Shown: positions 43,387 through 56,790 of the stretch, piece by piece
Position numbering within the stretch: position 1 is the first letter of the stretch
Layout of the letters: each line of letters begins with the position of its first letter
Source of the DNA: Scenedesmus sp. ARA3
Lineage: Eukaryota > Chlorophyta > Chlorophyceae > Sphaeropleales > Scenedesmaceae
Assembly (NCBI GenBank): GCA_004335835.1
Contig: RWJK01000949.1
Location: 1-64,000 of the forward strand
Reading direction: 5' to 3'
Length of the DNA stretch: 64,000 nucleotides
The notes under the pieces: generated by a model
Told to the model about the DNA's origin: nothing
The model's input: only the letters and a program-made list of their open reading frames with translations
Database searches by the model: none
Made by a program: the position numbers and the translations under genes

Positions 43387-46300
43387 TCACATGAAGGCCA
43401 TGCTCTCTAGCGCCTCCTCCCGCTGCTGCTTGTCGCTGCTGCTGAGGTGGCCCTCCAGCACCTGGTACACCTCGCCGCCCTGCATCGACTCCTTGGCCAG
43501 CAGCGCGGCAGCCAGCGCGTCGAGCGCGCCACGGTTGCGCGACAGCAGCTCCTTGACCTGGCAGCAGCACAGATGATGGGTACAGCATGCAGGACGGTCA
43601 GAGTGTGACCAGCAGGCGAGCGGTTGACAGGACATGGAGGGCACAGCATGCAACAACCAAGTTGCAGCAGCCGGCCGCTGAATTACGTGCCAATCAGCAC
43701 GCCTGCTGCTCCCCCTGCAGCAATGCATCTCAGCCGCTTCTACGTCCCCAGCTCACGTTCGCGTACGGGCCGTTCAGCAACCCCAGCTTGCACAACAGCA
43801 GTACAATCCTCTGTCACACTGCTCTCTCACCTCCGCGTACGCGCCGTTCAGCATTGCCTCCATCTCCATGTCCACATCCACCCACTCGCTGCGGCTCTGG
43901 TTGTGATCCGTAACAGTTATGAAGCTGGTGAAGCGGTTGGGCTCCATGCTGGGGTCCTGGTAGGCGCTGCCCAGGCCGCGGATGTGCTCAAAGTCGGGGT
44001 GCGTGGAGAAGCCCGCCTGCAGCATCTTGTGCACAATCTGTGCAGCGCAGGGTAGCGAGACAGCATGACGAGCACGCGAGGGAGTTAGTGACGGAGGGAG
44101 AATGCAAGTAGCTGTGGTGCATTTGCAATGGGTGGGTGCTGCATGCTGTGCTGGCAGCACACCAGCCAGCAGGGTAGGAAGCAAAACTGCTGCATGCCCC
44201 GCCACTGTACATATATCACAGCTGCAGAGCATGCTATCATCAGCATGCTGACCAAACAGCGCAACACCACCACCACCACCACCACCACCACCACCACCAC
44301 ATTCCTGGTACAGGAATATAGTACGTTCGCACGCAATGCAACGAATGCACACTTCCGCAACGTCACACCGCCGCGTGCCGCGCACCTGCCGCGCCTGCAT
44401 GATCCTGTGCTGGTGCAGGCTGCTCATCTCGTCAATGCCGTACACCAGCTCCTCCGCAGCCCGTCCCGCCAGCACCATGCGCAGCTGCTGCTGCAGGTAC
44501 TGCCGCGTCCACACGCCCGTGGTGTAGCGCCCCACGTTGGGCTGCAGGGGTTAGGTTTTGTGGATTCGGCAGCAGGCAGGCGGCAGGAAGTGATGGGTCG
44601 GTGAGCTGTGAGCATGAAGTGCCAGTTGCCATGTGTTATGCTGCAGCTGACTACAATTCAACTGAATAGACAGTGCTGCTGGGCCGGCAACCGACAATCA
44701 CAGTTCTGGCTGACATTTGCCAATACTACTAGTTCTACCACCTGCCGCACCTTGAGCACTGTCCTGCCCACAGGGCTCTTGATGCTGGGCAAGATCGTCA
44801 CATACTCGATCGGCTCCAGCGCCGGCAGCAGCGCAGCAGCCACGCAGAAGCCCGCCTCCACCACAGCGAAGCGCTGCTTGCGCCCGGGGCTCACAAACTT
44901 GCTGGCCTCATACGTCTTGCCATACTTAGTCTGCTCTACTGCTGCAACGAGGTCGGCCTGTGCCACCTCGGTGCGGCCAGCACGGCTTGCGAGGAAGCAT
45001 GCGGTGTTGCACACGCCTGCAGGAGCAGGGAGGCAGACAGGTGGAGAGACGTGACGAGGTGGGAGCAGCTCATGCAGGAGAATTCCACAAGCAATGCCAG
45101 CGAAGAGTGAAGTAGTACTACAGCGCTGTCTCTGCACAGCAACAAGCATACGTGCAATACCTCTTTATCTCTGCCGCACATACACATGCCAAGCAAAACA
45201 TCCCGCTGCCGCTCTCTCACCAGCCAGCTGTGCGCCGCTCATGCCGCCAGTGAGTGCAGCCAGAGCGGCGTAGTCAATGTCTGCTGCAATGGGCTTCTCT
45301 CGCAGGTGCACCTTGATGCCTTCTAGGCGGCCCTGGTAGTCGGGGCGGCGCACCTCGATGGAGCGGTCAAAGCTGCGGGGCGCGGGCGACAGCAAAGGGT
45401 TTGCAGTGCCAGCAGAACCAGCAGTGTCAGCACTGTGATATGACCTGTAACACCAGGCTAACCACGTATCCGCGTACAGTTATGGTGGAGCACGAGAAGG
45501 GCGCACTTCGCAAGTGCTAAGCACCACCAGCAAGGTGCTGAGCTACCATTACAGCACCACGCCCCACACATAGCTGCCTAGTGCAGAAACAACCAGGCAA
45601 AGCATCTCATGACGTACTGTCGGCACCAGCAAGTTGTAGGTTGCTGCCATGCTTGCTCACCGTCCCGGGCGTGTCAGTGCTGGGTCCAGCACATCCTTGC
45701 GGTTGGTGGCACCCATCACCACAATGCCTGCAGCCAGCAGCAGAAGCAGGCAGCAGCGTCAGCAACCATCACGGTTACGTGGCATTAAGCCTACATAAAA
45801 GAGCTGGACTACAGCCGCAGTTTAATTCACAATGACCAGCTTTCGGCATGTAACACGAGTGCAAAGGGTAGCACAGCCGATAAGCAGCAGCAGTAGCACT
45901 ACCCCTGAACTAAAAGAACCCAAGCGCACCCAAGCACCATCCTGCCAAATCCACCAATCAGCATTGCAGCTGGACCAGCAATGCACACCCGCTGCGAAAC
46001 CATTAACTTCTCACAAGCAAGACGCAGCTGCCCCTACTATCAGAAACTACAACTGCAAGCCACATCAAATGCTGCGCACCTTGCGTCTCCGCTGAGAAGC
46101 CGTCCAGCTCGGTGAGCAGCTGGTTCACGGTGTTGTCACGCTCGTCGTTGCCGCCCTGGCTGCCGCTGCGGCGCGCGCGGCCCACCGCATCCAGCTCATC
46201 AATGAAAATGATGCAAGGCGACAGCTTGCGCGCCTGCGGTGATGCAACATCAAACAAATAAGATAGTTTGTGTGTGTGATTGAGTGAAGGGCATGTGGCG

Positions 46301-49300
46301 CGACGCAACCAGCTGGGTAGGATTGCTGCTAGGTGCAGCCCTGGCAGGCGTGAACTGGCTAGCAGAACACTACGTCACATCACAGAAGATGTTCTGTGTT
46401 GCCACAGTGCAGGCAGCCAAAGGTGCCATATATGCTGCTGCTACTGCTGCCGCCACTCCCACCCACTGGCATGTTCCCATCCCGTTCTCACCGTGTTGAA
46501 CAGGTCCCTCACGCGTGCCGCGCCCAGGCCCATGTACATCTCAATGAACTCGCTGGCACTGCTGCTGATGAAGGCCACGCCGCTCTCGCCCGCCACGGCA
46601 CGCGCCATCAGCGTCTTGCCGTTGCCTGCGCAGCAGCACACATGGGGCGCAGCAGCAGACAGTCAGATGCTGCTCATGCGCAGTGACGACAACTGCTCGT
46701 TGTCAACAGATTCCGCAGCATGCAATGCTTGGATGAAACTCATAGGTATGCAGCGCAGCAGTGCATGCGGCAGCTCACACACTTCTGTGCCAGCAACAGC
46801 ACCTGCACCAGTAAGCACCAGACACAGCAGCAGCAGCAGCAGCAGCAGGCTCCCACCTGGCGGCCCCACCAGCAGCACTCCCTTGGGCGGGCGTGCGCCT
46901 GACGCCCGGAACTTCTCAGGCTTGCGGAAAAAGTCCACCACCTCCATCAGCTCCACCTGCAATGCGCACAGCAGTGCAGGGCAGCAGGAACAGCACAATC
47001 AGCACAATCAGCACATGGAGGGTACTGAATACAAACACCAGCTGTGTTGCGGTTGGCTGCAGCGGCGCAGTAAAGACGTGGTGATGCAACCGCCACGGCA
47101 AGCAGAGGGCGATGCGCGTTGCGCGCTGTTGTTTGTCATGAAGTCACAGACTGCAGGCAGCCTCGTGCGCACATGGCCTCCTTTGCAGCAGCAGCCCACC
47201 CTTAAGCTAACCCAGCAACACCACTTTTCCTCACATCACATTAACATACACTGGCAACAGAAAACACATACGCCCGGCACCCGCCACGCACCTTGGCCTG
47301 CTCGTTGCCCGCCACGTCATCAAAGAAGATGATCTCGTCGCTCAGCACCACCTTGCTCTCGCGCTTCAGGCTGCGCCGCGCAGCACGCACGCGCTTCTTC
47401 ACGTCGAGGATCTTGGGGTCAACAGCCTTGCGGATGCGTGCCGTGTTGAGCTTGCCCATCTCCATGAGTGCATCAGCGCCGCTGGCAGCGCCCTCGCCGC
47501 CGCCGCCTTCGCCGCCGCCCTCTGCTGCTGCGCGGGACGCTGCCGCATCCTCCTCTGCTAAGATGCGCTCTGCAGCCTGCGGTGTGATCCAGTGGTGGGA
47601 GAGGCGAAGGCAGCACCACGCCTTACTTCAGCTTTACTTTCAGCCAACCCTCTCATCCCAACAGCACTTGTCACGCTCTGCCCTCTCCGCTTCCAGCACC
47701 ATGGGTGCGGCGCTGCAGCCCCACCCCCAACCAGCACATGCGATGTGTCATCTGCTGCCACCTCCCACTCTTTCGCCTACCTGTGTGGCGCCCTCTCCCG
47801 TGTCCAGGTCCTGGCCCTCCGCCAGCAGCGAGCTGCAGGCCTCCACAGTGCTGGCCAGCTCCGTGTCGCTGATCTCAAACTTCTCACCCAGCTTCTTGTT
47901 CACCTCGGCCAGCTTGCGCCTGTGGGGTACACATGCAGGCGGCAGGCGGCAGCAGCAGGCAGCAGTAGGACATACTGTTAGAGTGTTGCTAGCGCTAGGG
48001 AGGTGGACAGTTTGCAGCAAGGGTGGCTGTATTGAGATAAACGCGGGCCGCGCTGCATGCAGGCTCGGGGCCTGTGACATGTGAGAAGCAAGCAGCTGCG
48101 CGCGCTCCGGACGCTGCTGCAGCACCCCACACCCCACGAGAACAGAACAGGCTGCTCACACCCACGCACCAGCTTGCTGCATCAGCATCACACTCCGCCA
48201 CCGCAACGCCTCGCCCATCCCACAGCCTGCTGGCACTACCTTTCACCTGATATTTGATCTGTTGCTGTAGCCCACAGCACTCACTTGATCACGGCCATGT
48301 CTGTCTTGCGCGCCACCAGCGCAGGGATCTCCTCCTCCAGGAATGCAATGCGGGCCTCCTTCAGCGCAGTGCGGCGCCGCTTCTCCTCGCCCTCATCCAT
48401 CATCTTCATGCGGTCCGTCAGATCACCGCGCAGCAGCCGTGCAGCGATGTAGAGCCCGATGACAAATGCGCTGCCTAGGATGGGGCCGACAATGGGCACC
48501 CACTTGTAGATCAGCACCTGCGTGATGACGAAGGTGGGGTGGGAGAGATGGTGGTGATGGGTTGGGTTGGCATGCAGACAAATGACCAATTTGAGGACTT
48601 GATCATCTGCACCAGCCGGACTGCACGCCTTGTTATGTTACTTGCGCCAGCAGACATGCGCTAGGCTGCAGACGCCAGCTGGCATGTCAGCGCTCTCGGC
48701 CACCTCACACACAAACCGGCTCTGCGCAAACCACCATCACCCATGGATGCACTAGCTCCCGCGCCAGCCTGCACACACCACCAAACCCCCACACAGCCGC
48801 GCGCACACGCACCTGCATGTCCTGCGACACGATGATCTTGTCGCTCCAGCTCTTCTTTGCCTCGGGCTGCTCCATCCGCTGCTGCCCCTCCCGCGCCTCA
48901 CTCGGCCGCGCCGTCTTGCCTGTGTACCAATCCCACTCCTCGCTCCCAGCGCGCTCCAGGTTCCCTACCACCCTGTCAATATCATCCTGCTGCTGCAGCA
49001 GGAATGCCTCCCTTTCCTCTGTGGGTAGGGACAGTAGCTCCTCTTCAAAAGAGGGGCCAATGCGCGGGCCCCGCCTGCTGTGCCGCACATTGACTTCGTG
49101 GTAGGCCATCTGGCGCTGGATTGGGCCGTCTAGCGGGTTTTTGCTTGGCGGCTCGTCGAATGCAGCGTACTCGGCTACATAGCGCGGCTCCAGCGGCACC
49201 TTGGTGGCCTGTCCGTGGAGAGGTGCAGTGTAGCAGTGTAGGCAGGGGTAGGGTGTGTGGTGTGGGGTTGTGGTGTTAGTGCAGTGAAGTGCAACAGTGC

Positions 49301-50945
49301 AGGCGGGAGGGTGGAGAGGAAGGGTTAGTGTGTGTTATAGCGCAGTGCAAGCAGGCTAGAGACACATCTGCATGAGACGGCCGGCAACTGCCACTCAGCT
49401 GACACCCAGCTGCAGTTGCTTGCAAGCACTGCTGTATCGCTCATCCGCATCTGCTTTTGGCATTCCCTCGCCACCGCCTCTAGCCAGTTATTTCCTGCCT
49501 GCATTCAGCGCGCAGCTCATGATCTATCCCATGTGCCCCAGCACCCACCCACCTTGACGCCATGCGCCTGCATAGCATACGGCACCCGGAAGTCCTGCAG
49601 GGGCACCACCGACTGCCGCACACGCCCGTCCTTGTACCGCACAAGGCAGCGGCCGTCACCGGCAAAGCTGTCTGGGTGGTTGGGCTCAAAGAACCACAGC
49701 AGCTCCTGCACCAGCCCTGTGCGGATGTCCCGCAGCACCTCTCCATACTTTGCCACATCCTGTACGATTGGCAGGCCGTACACAGGGTCGTACAGGAAGG
49801 GGTACTGCCCGCCTCGCAGGTTGCCAAAGTTTTTGTGCGGCAGGGGGTCTACTGCTGCATACTGCTGGCGCGCATGCGCCGGCTCCTCGCCGAAGGCAGC
49901 ATCTAGCGTGCCTTTGAAGAGGGCACTGCCGATTGAGGGTACTGTCTGACCCAGCTGCCCCAGCTGCTGCTGCTGCTGTTGCTGCTGCCGGCTGTACTGC
50001 TCACCGCTTGGCTGCTGCTCGGACTCGCTCGTGGCTTGCTTGCGAGCATCTATCAGCACTGCTGCAGCAGCTGCTGCTGCTTGGCTAGGCGCTTGTGCTG
50101 CTGCTGCTACTGCTGCTGGTGGTGGCGGCGGCGTTGGTGCTGCTGCTGGGATGTCTGATGCAGATTCGCTGGCTGTTGCTGTCTCCGCTTCACTGCTGGT
50201 TGTGGCTGCTGCTGCTGCAGGGCCTCTGCGCAACAGTGCTGGGTTTGCTATGCCGGCCTGGTGACGGTGCAGGAGTGGCGGCAGCAATGACAAGTTGACA
50301 TGGCCTTTCAGTGCAACTTTTGAATGGCAGAGGCAGCAGGAAGGTGACAGGCAGCAGTAGCACAGCTAGATGATGCCAGTCCTGGCGCCTGCCCTGCTGC
50401 TGGCGCATCATAATGGCGTCACTCTGCGTTGCTGATTGATACAAGGCAATAATTTATTTGCTGTTGTGTCATTGTTTGAAGAAGGCGAGTTTGAATTGCA
50501 GGCCGCTTGCTGTCATAATTGTGGACAACGCGCATGGCGACCAGTATAATGGTCAACTTGACCTGTGCTTGCCACATTTGCATGCTGCTGTCTAAAGTCT
50601 GGGTCAACGGTGAGGTGTGACCAGGCAATAACATGTGACTGTGCATTGCAAGCTTCTGACACACAAGCAGGAAAGCAATGAGGGCGAATGCCAAGTCGGT
50701 GCCGGCAGCAGCACCTCAAGTGCAAGTCAAACTTTCCTGCCTGGAACCTTTAGTCCTCTCACCTTTGACTTACTGCGGCTGCTACTGGCAGCAGAGACAT
50801 GTGTTACAGGCCGTTGCAACACAGATCTCTGCACCAAGGGTCTGAGACCGCCGCGGGGCCAGGCAGCAGCAGCAGCAGCAGCGGCAGCGCTCCTGGGCTG
50901 GCCCACTGGAGGGCCAGCATTGGCCCTCGGCAGCAGCTGACTCAT
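43387..50945 (-). CDS. FtsH-like AAA+ protein without protease site (FtsHi type), probably plastid
   Basis: Fifteen exons in phase, 1115 residues. Complement: 50763-50945, 49553-50257, 48813-49208, 48285-48517, 47781-47919, 47292-47576, 46857-46956, 46492-46625, 46080-46233, 45661-45727, 45221-45372, 44751-45016, 44386-44541, 43831-44037, 43387-43557. Exon 1 is Ala/Arg/Ser-rich with almost no acidic residues, like a plastid transit peptide. A long low-complexity region with a Q run follows, then a membrane segment near 434-458 ([20 protein letters not shown]). The AAA module is complete: GPPGNGKT at 678-685, [16 protein letters not shown] near 732, [18 protein letters not shown], and [20 protein letters not shown] with both arginine fingers. 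In the M41 part HEAGH is replaced by VEAGF (902-906), and the later metal-ligand Asp of GxNDL is absent. It should therefore be an ATPase-competent, proteolytically dead subunit, as in plant FtsHi proteins linked to chloroplast protein import. Which FtsHi it matches is not settled. Confidence 0.9.
44266..44298. repeat. (ACC)11 tract in intron of the FtsH-like gene
   Basis: Eleven uninterrupted ACC units between exons complement(44386..44541) and complement(43831..44037). Intronic. Confidence 0.85.
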
Positions 50946-51291
50946 GCTCACACGGAGCTACGACATTGACTATGTTGTGTATATGCCTTTTCTGAACTCT
51001 CGAACGACCTGCTTCAGTTGTGCCGGCAGTGTCTGGGACTTGTGCTGAGATCGGCTTGCACAGTACGTACAATGCTGGGTGCTTTTGATAGATTTCCAGC
51101 GAAATAATCAAAGGCAATGAGCATTTCTGTGCACCTATCCATCTAAAAAGATTGAATGTGCCATGTCATGAAGACTGTAGCAGTCACACTCACGACAAGA
51201 TGGTTGCTTTAAGCTTTTTGCACGACGTTTGCTGCGTAGTTCTTGAGCCATACATTGTCTGCACATTTCACTTTACTGACAGGCTGCAATC
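50946..51291. promoter_or_regulatory. Shared divergent promoter region, FtsH-like gene and GLYR1
   Basis: The 346 bases between the two opposite start codons leave room only for compact promoters and short 5' UTRs. No TATA box is evident. Joint expression of a plastid quality-control subunit and an aldehyde reductase is possible but not shown. Confidence 0.55.
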
Positions 51292-54140
51292 ATGGTGACA
51301 GACGCTGCAACGGGTGCTACTAATGCTCCAACCGTGGGCTTCCTTGGCTTGGGGATCATGGGAACAGCAATGTGCAGGAACTTATTGAAGTGTGGAGCTT
51401 TCAGCAAGGTCATTGTGTGGAACCGCACAGCAAGCAAGGTGGGAAGCGCTACAACGCCCACTGCAGCGCTACAACACCTACATCACTAGAGCCCAGGGTG
51501 CAGCGTCTTGCACGCCGACGTGGCTGAGAACTGGATGATGTATCCGTGTTGTGTTGCTGCAGCGTGCATACATGTTCAAGCTGGACTGTTGACAGGCTAG
51601 TAATGGGTTACTGCTGCTGGCTGGCTGGCTGGCTGGCTGACTGGCTGGCTAGCTGCCACTGGCTGAGCATTGTGTGCGCAGCCTCTGTAAAACTAACTAA
51701 CAGTTTTAGTGGTCACTGTAAATGCTTTTGGGTGCTGTCTTTGCTGCCGTGCAGTGCGATGAGCTGGTGGCGGAGGGTGCTGTGGCAGCCAGCAGTCCTG
51801 CAGAGGTGGTGCAGCAGGCCGACGTCACTTTCGGCATGCTGGCAGATCCAGAGGCAGCACTCAAGGTGCGCAGGGCTGCTAGACAGGGCGGCTCTGACAC
51901 ATTCACACATCACACTGAACTGTGTGCGGCTGCAGTGGATGGTGAACAGCCCCTCCTCATCATCAACTCTGCCAGCTGTGCGCTGACTACTGCATCGGCA
52001 GGGGCATGCATAAACTCTAGCCGATGCACACCAGTCGCCACGCCAGATTCCTGGGAATTCAGTTCAATTGCTCCTGTGTCGTCAGCATGTGTCCCAAACC
52101 TGCAACCGTTGTGCGTTGTTGTGTCCAGGCTGCGCTGGGTCCCGCTGGTGTGGTAGAGGGCGTCAGCGCAGGCAAGGCCTACGTGGACATGAGCACAGTG
52201 GATGAGGCCACATCACAGCAGATCGCAGCAGCAGTAGCTGCCAAGGGCGGCCGCTTCCTTGAGGTGCGGCCAGCTGATGACTGTACAGCAGATGATCTCT
52301 CAGCAGCAGCAGCAGCAGCAGCAGAGTGCGGCATCAACAGCCAGAGGGGATCAGTCAGCATCGGAGCATGCAGTATGCTTGCACCCGCCTGCACTGCTAG
52401 CTACAGGAGCCCAAGTTCTGTTCTGCAGGGCCTGTAGGACCTGTAGGATTTTGTAGGAAAGTGACGCTGTTGGTATGTGTGTTACCTGATTCTGGGCAAA
52501 CAATCATCTGCAAGGCTGCAAGTTTGCCCTGCAAGGCTTGCAGCAGGCAGATGCTGCATAATGTAAGGGCCAGGAGCAGCTGGGCAGTGCAAGCGCACTT
52601 GTTTCCACTACAGCACACGCCCACGCCAGCACACCACAGTGGTCCCCTGCAACGCACACTGCACCGTGCATCCAATAACTATACTAAAGCGCTTTACAAC
52701 CGCACCCGCCTCGCTGCATATGCAGGCGCCTGTGTCTGGCAGCAAGAAGCCAGCCATTGATGGCCAGCTCATCATCCTCGCTGCTGGCGATGAGGCGCTG
52801 TTCAAGGAATGCGAGGCAGCATTCAGCGCCATGGTGAGCTGGCAACATGTCACGGCGCAGCGTTTGGCCTTTGCCGCAGCATCACACGCCGCCGCCTCTA
52901 TTTGTTTTGCAGCAACTGGTAGCCCCGGCACGACCTGGGACTGGCAACATCTTGTGTAGTTGCGTCTGCAGTGTAAAGCATGTCAACAGCGCGTCACTGT
53001 GGCAAGGCTTTGTAGCAGTCGTGCACGACTTTCTGCAAGGCTGGCTGGCTCACTTCAAAACAGCCAAGGTGCCTGCAGGTTGGGCTGCAGCACTGGCTGA
53101 CTGTGCGCCCTCCTGGAACCCTTTGAGGCTGTACGAATTTGCTTGCGCAGTGCGGAGCGTGCTTGCGCCGAGCATGTGCTGTGCCTTACCTGACTGCAAG
53201 TTTCTGCTCCGGCTGTTGGCACCTGTGTCCTGTGGCTGTCTGTACACTGCTGCTGCAGGGCAAGCGCAGCCTGTTCCTGGGCGCTGTGGGTGCTGGCGCG
53301 CGCATGAAGCTGGTGGTCAACATGGTCATGGGCAGCATGATGGGTGAGGAGCGCCGCTGCTGCAGCTGCTTCTTGAGCTTTGCAGGTTGCCAGCTGCTGC
53401 TGCTGCTGCTGCTGCTGCTTCTTAAGCGTGTAGCTTAGCATTTTCTTGGCCAGCAGCATGCTCTGGCTCTGCGTGCTTCTCATGCCGGAAGCTGCACAGT
53501 TGCTTCGCATGCTTACCACGCATCTTCCATACATGCACCTTGCGCCTGGCTCACACGTGGTGCATGCGTGCGACACCTGACAGGTCTGTTCCACCGCCCG
53601 CCTGCTTGTCTGGCACTTGGTGCTGCGTGCAGGCGCCTTCTGTGAGGGCATGGCTCTTGCTGACAGGGCCGGCCTGGCACAGTCTGACCTGCTGGACGTG
53701 CTGGGCCTGGGAGCCATGGCCAACCCCATGTTTGCGCTCAAGGGGCCCGCGCTGCAGCAGCGCCAGTACCCGCCGGCATTTCCCTTGAAGCACCAGCAGA
53801 AGGACATGCGCCTGGCACTGGCACTTGGGTGAGCTGGCGCAGCAGCGCGTGATGGTGCTTGTTGCTTGTGACAGGGTGGTTGTGTGCGGGTGCATGCAAG
53901 CAGGCCTAGCATGGCTAGCATTGTATCCTACTAGGATGGATGTTTGGTTGTGTTTGTCGGTGTACAGCCTGTCGCTGCTGCTGTGCGACCTGGGCGTTGT
54001 AACAAGCAGTGTGTAACTGATGCTGTTGAATGCTCGCGCCACAGACCGGCAACACCTGAGCTGCACTATCATCGAAGCCGCCCCTGCATCACTTCATGCA
54101 CTCTGCATGCCGCATGTACACCACTTGAGTGTGTGCTGAC

Positions 54141-54171
<31 letters not shown>

Positions 54172-54324
54172 AATGCGCGCTGCAGGGACGCCCTGGACCA
54201 GCCGCTGCCAGTGGCTGCAGCAGCCAACGAGGCTTACAAGCAGGCCAAGTCCAAGGGCTACGCTGATGCAGACTTTGCTGCAGTGTATGAGGCCACACAG
54301 ATCTCCAACCTGAGCCTCAACTGA
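51292..54324 (+). CDS. GLYR1: Glyoxylate/succinic semialdehyde reductase (beta-hydroxyacid dehydrogenase family)
   Basis: Seven exons, 51292-51438, 51755-51865, 52129-52263, 52726-52833, 53259-53343, 53633-53828 and 54186-54324, join in phase to 306 residues (plant GLYR1 about 289). The enzyme reduces glyoxylate to glycolate and succinic semialdehyde to gamma-hydroxybutyrate with NADPH, limiting toxic aldehydes from photorespiration and the GABA shunt. Visible: the Rossmann motif GFLGLGIMGTAM (G19-x-G-x-x-G24), WNRT typical of NADP binding, the substrate loop APVSGSKKPAIDGQL at 132-146, the catalytic Lys near 184 in GARMKLVVNMVMGSMM, and the C-terminal ANPMFALKGPALQQ and YPPAFPLKHQQKDMRLALAL. 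Only 14 residues precede the Rossmann fold, so there is no transit peptide and the protein is likely cytosolic. Intron 1 carries a (CTGG)n run at 51617-51652. No lesions were seen. Confidence 0.94.
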
Positions 54325-56790
54325 TGCGTATTGGCCTTGCCTTCGTAATTGACGGACAGGAGTTCAGATGTCGTGTTGCATCTGATGACCAGCGCAGCTG
54401 CAGCACCGCTCGGCCTGTGGCGATTGCTGGCGTGGAGAGGCGTGAAGAGGGAGAGGTGTGGGAGAGAATGTCTTGCGACGTGAGAGTGAAGGGAGCGCAT
54501 GCTGCAGCGAGCTGCTGAGGGTTTGTCCTGCAGGCTGTGACACATGTGCAATCAACTGCAGTTGTTGCGGGTGGTTGCTGTCCCGTATGAGCTCAGGGAG
54601 TGAGGGGACAGCTTGCAGTAAAAGCGCTGCGATCATTGCGGCAGGGAGGGTGCGCAGCACTGCAGAAGTGCTGGCAGTGGCAGCAGCATCGTGCATTATG
54701 GCAGATGGGTGTGCTGAGAGTTCAACAGCATCAGTTGGCAAGGCGTGTCTCGGCAAGCCAGCGGCTTCGCAGCACAGCGCAATCGCTGTGGTGATTGTTG
54801 CTGCAGCGCATGCTGTGCAAGAAATACGCCTGAGAGCGACCGTCTGTGCGCACCTGTTGTGGCGTCGGTGTGAGCGTGTGTGCGTCTGTGTCGCGGGGCA
54901 GGGCACACTGATGTGCTGCAGCAACAAGTTGTTGCTTCAAGAGTCCCGAAGAGGAAGCGTATTGACTGAGAGCGCAGTAACGACAGCCTGTGCGTCGTCT
55001 GAGAGCCGAGGGAGGGGTACGCAGGAGCGAAGTTTGCTCAGCGCTGTGTGGTGCACTGGCTGCTGTCGAGTGCTGCTGACAGCATGCAGAGCAGCATGCG
55101 CCACATTGCATTTGGCAGAGTGTGCATGTCGGTAGGAGGGGTTTGTCAAGCTGAAGAGTTCCTTGGCTTGCGTTTCGGTGTAACAGCAGTGCTTCGACAT
55201 GACCTTGCATGTGTGCATCTGGCTTAGTCCAAGGTCCATCATGGTTCTTTGTGCTGGTGCTTCTGTGCAGTGGTTTCAACCTGCGACCCTGAAGCACACA
55301 ACATTGTTGTCAAGTGCTGTCTGTTCTGAGGTGGCCGTTGACAGTTCGTCTGGACAGAGACAACTGCTGCTGCATGAGCACATCGCTCTATCACAGGTTA
55401 TGAGGGAGCTAGTGCATGCTCCGTGTGCAGCTTGGCCAGTTTGCAAGTCTGGCCTCTGCCTCAGAGCAGGGTGCAGCCACGACTATGGTACTCAGTACCG
55501 TACACAAGGCTTGTGTTGCGTGCTGACACTGTTCACATGCACATTACTTTGCTCGGCCCTTTGCCATGCTGGGACGCTGTGCTGCAGCTGCTGCTGCTTG
55601 CATGCACATGCAGTGCTGCGCCCTGTTTCATGACTGACAGCCTGTCCTGAGGACACCTGCAGTGTTGGCACTGTTTGCGGCCGTGTTGACAGTGTTTGTG
55701 CAGTGTCTGGTAAGCTCTGCATGCACCTTCTGGGTAGCTGGTGCTTGAGGGGTGTGGTGTCATGGCAGTCAGTCACCCGTTGCGTTCGAGCACCAAGCCG
55801 GGTGGTGAAGCTTGGTAAAGCTTGGCTGACCTCGCAGTGCACGTCGCGTGCAGGACGGTCTTGCGCATGCCTGCGCTGAGGTTGGCGCTGGTGACGGCAG
55901 CATGCTTGTACAGAGTTGGGGCCACAGGCAGCATGTGATGTGCATGTCTTTGGATCAATGCGATGGCCACGACGTATGCATATACTTGTAACAGAGAAAT
56001 CATAATGTGACTCCTGCCAGTAGCATCACACTGCGGCATGCTGCCAAAGCATGTGCATGCAGCTGCACAGGTCCGAGTCTAGTATAGCCACCATTTGGTT
56101 GCGACTGCTTGCCAAGCACACTGTGCTGTGTGCTGTGACGTACTGCAGCGTATGCAATACGAACAGTGTTCAAAATATTGCGTTGAAGGTTCCTGCAAGT
56201 CTGCAGGCTGTGCCATAAGTATCCTGTAAGTTCACTGCCACCGCCTGCCAAGGGAGCAGGTTCTTTTCGATGGCAGCACAATGCTGCCGCCATTTGATCC
56301 TGGTGGTTGAAGTTCTTGTGCAGCCAGCCTGTTCTGTTGCCGCAGGGACGCTGGAATCTCATCAACAATGGTTCCAAGTGGAAGGGTGCTAATGACTTGG
56401 AAAGCAAGGTGCAATGGCATCAACGTGTGCTGATTCACTGCGCTGAACATGACTCACCGGGGGTTTGCGGTCTTGTTAGACCCCGGGCTTGTCCACGCGT
56501 TGAGTGGCTCAAGAGCCAATCGTTACAAACACAATCTGCTTCTGCAAATCGTTGTCGGTGCGCCGCAGCGCAATCAGGCTACCCGATAGACAGGTCAGCA
56601 CGGTATGACAATTGTCATCCACGACCTTCGTGATTCGGCGCATTTACCCGCTCCGTTATTGCAAGCTGCCACGTTGCCTGTTTGATCAATGACATCGATG
56701 CTATTCTACAGCTGTACTCTTCGTTTAGTGTGCCTCCGAAACTGAGACTTGCTCGGCAGATAAACCAGTCCCTGCGTTTAATTAGTTGTG
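54325..56790. other. 3' UTR of GLYR1, then spacer
   Basis: The stretch up to the TGTAA at 55179 is probably the 3' UTR. A 225-codon open frame inside it (54458-55135) has Cys/Ala/Ser-rich composition without any family pattern and overlaps the UTR, so it was not accepted. The right part should hold the promoter of the RING-variant gene; nothing else was recognised. Confidence 0.5.
55179..55183 (+). terminator. Poly(A) signal TGTAA, GLYR1
   Basis: TGTAA about 855 bases past the GLYR1 stop. This is a long but plausible 3' UTR for this genome. Confidence 0.4.

Noticed and set aside
54458..55135. 225-codon frame after GLYR1
   Set aside because: It lies between the GLYR1 stop and its poly(A) signal, with Cys/Ala/Ser-rich composition and no motif.
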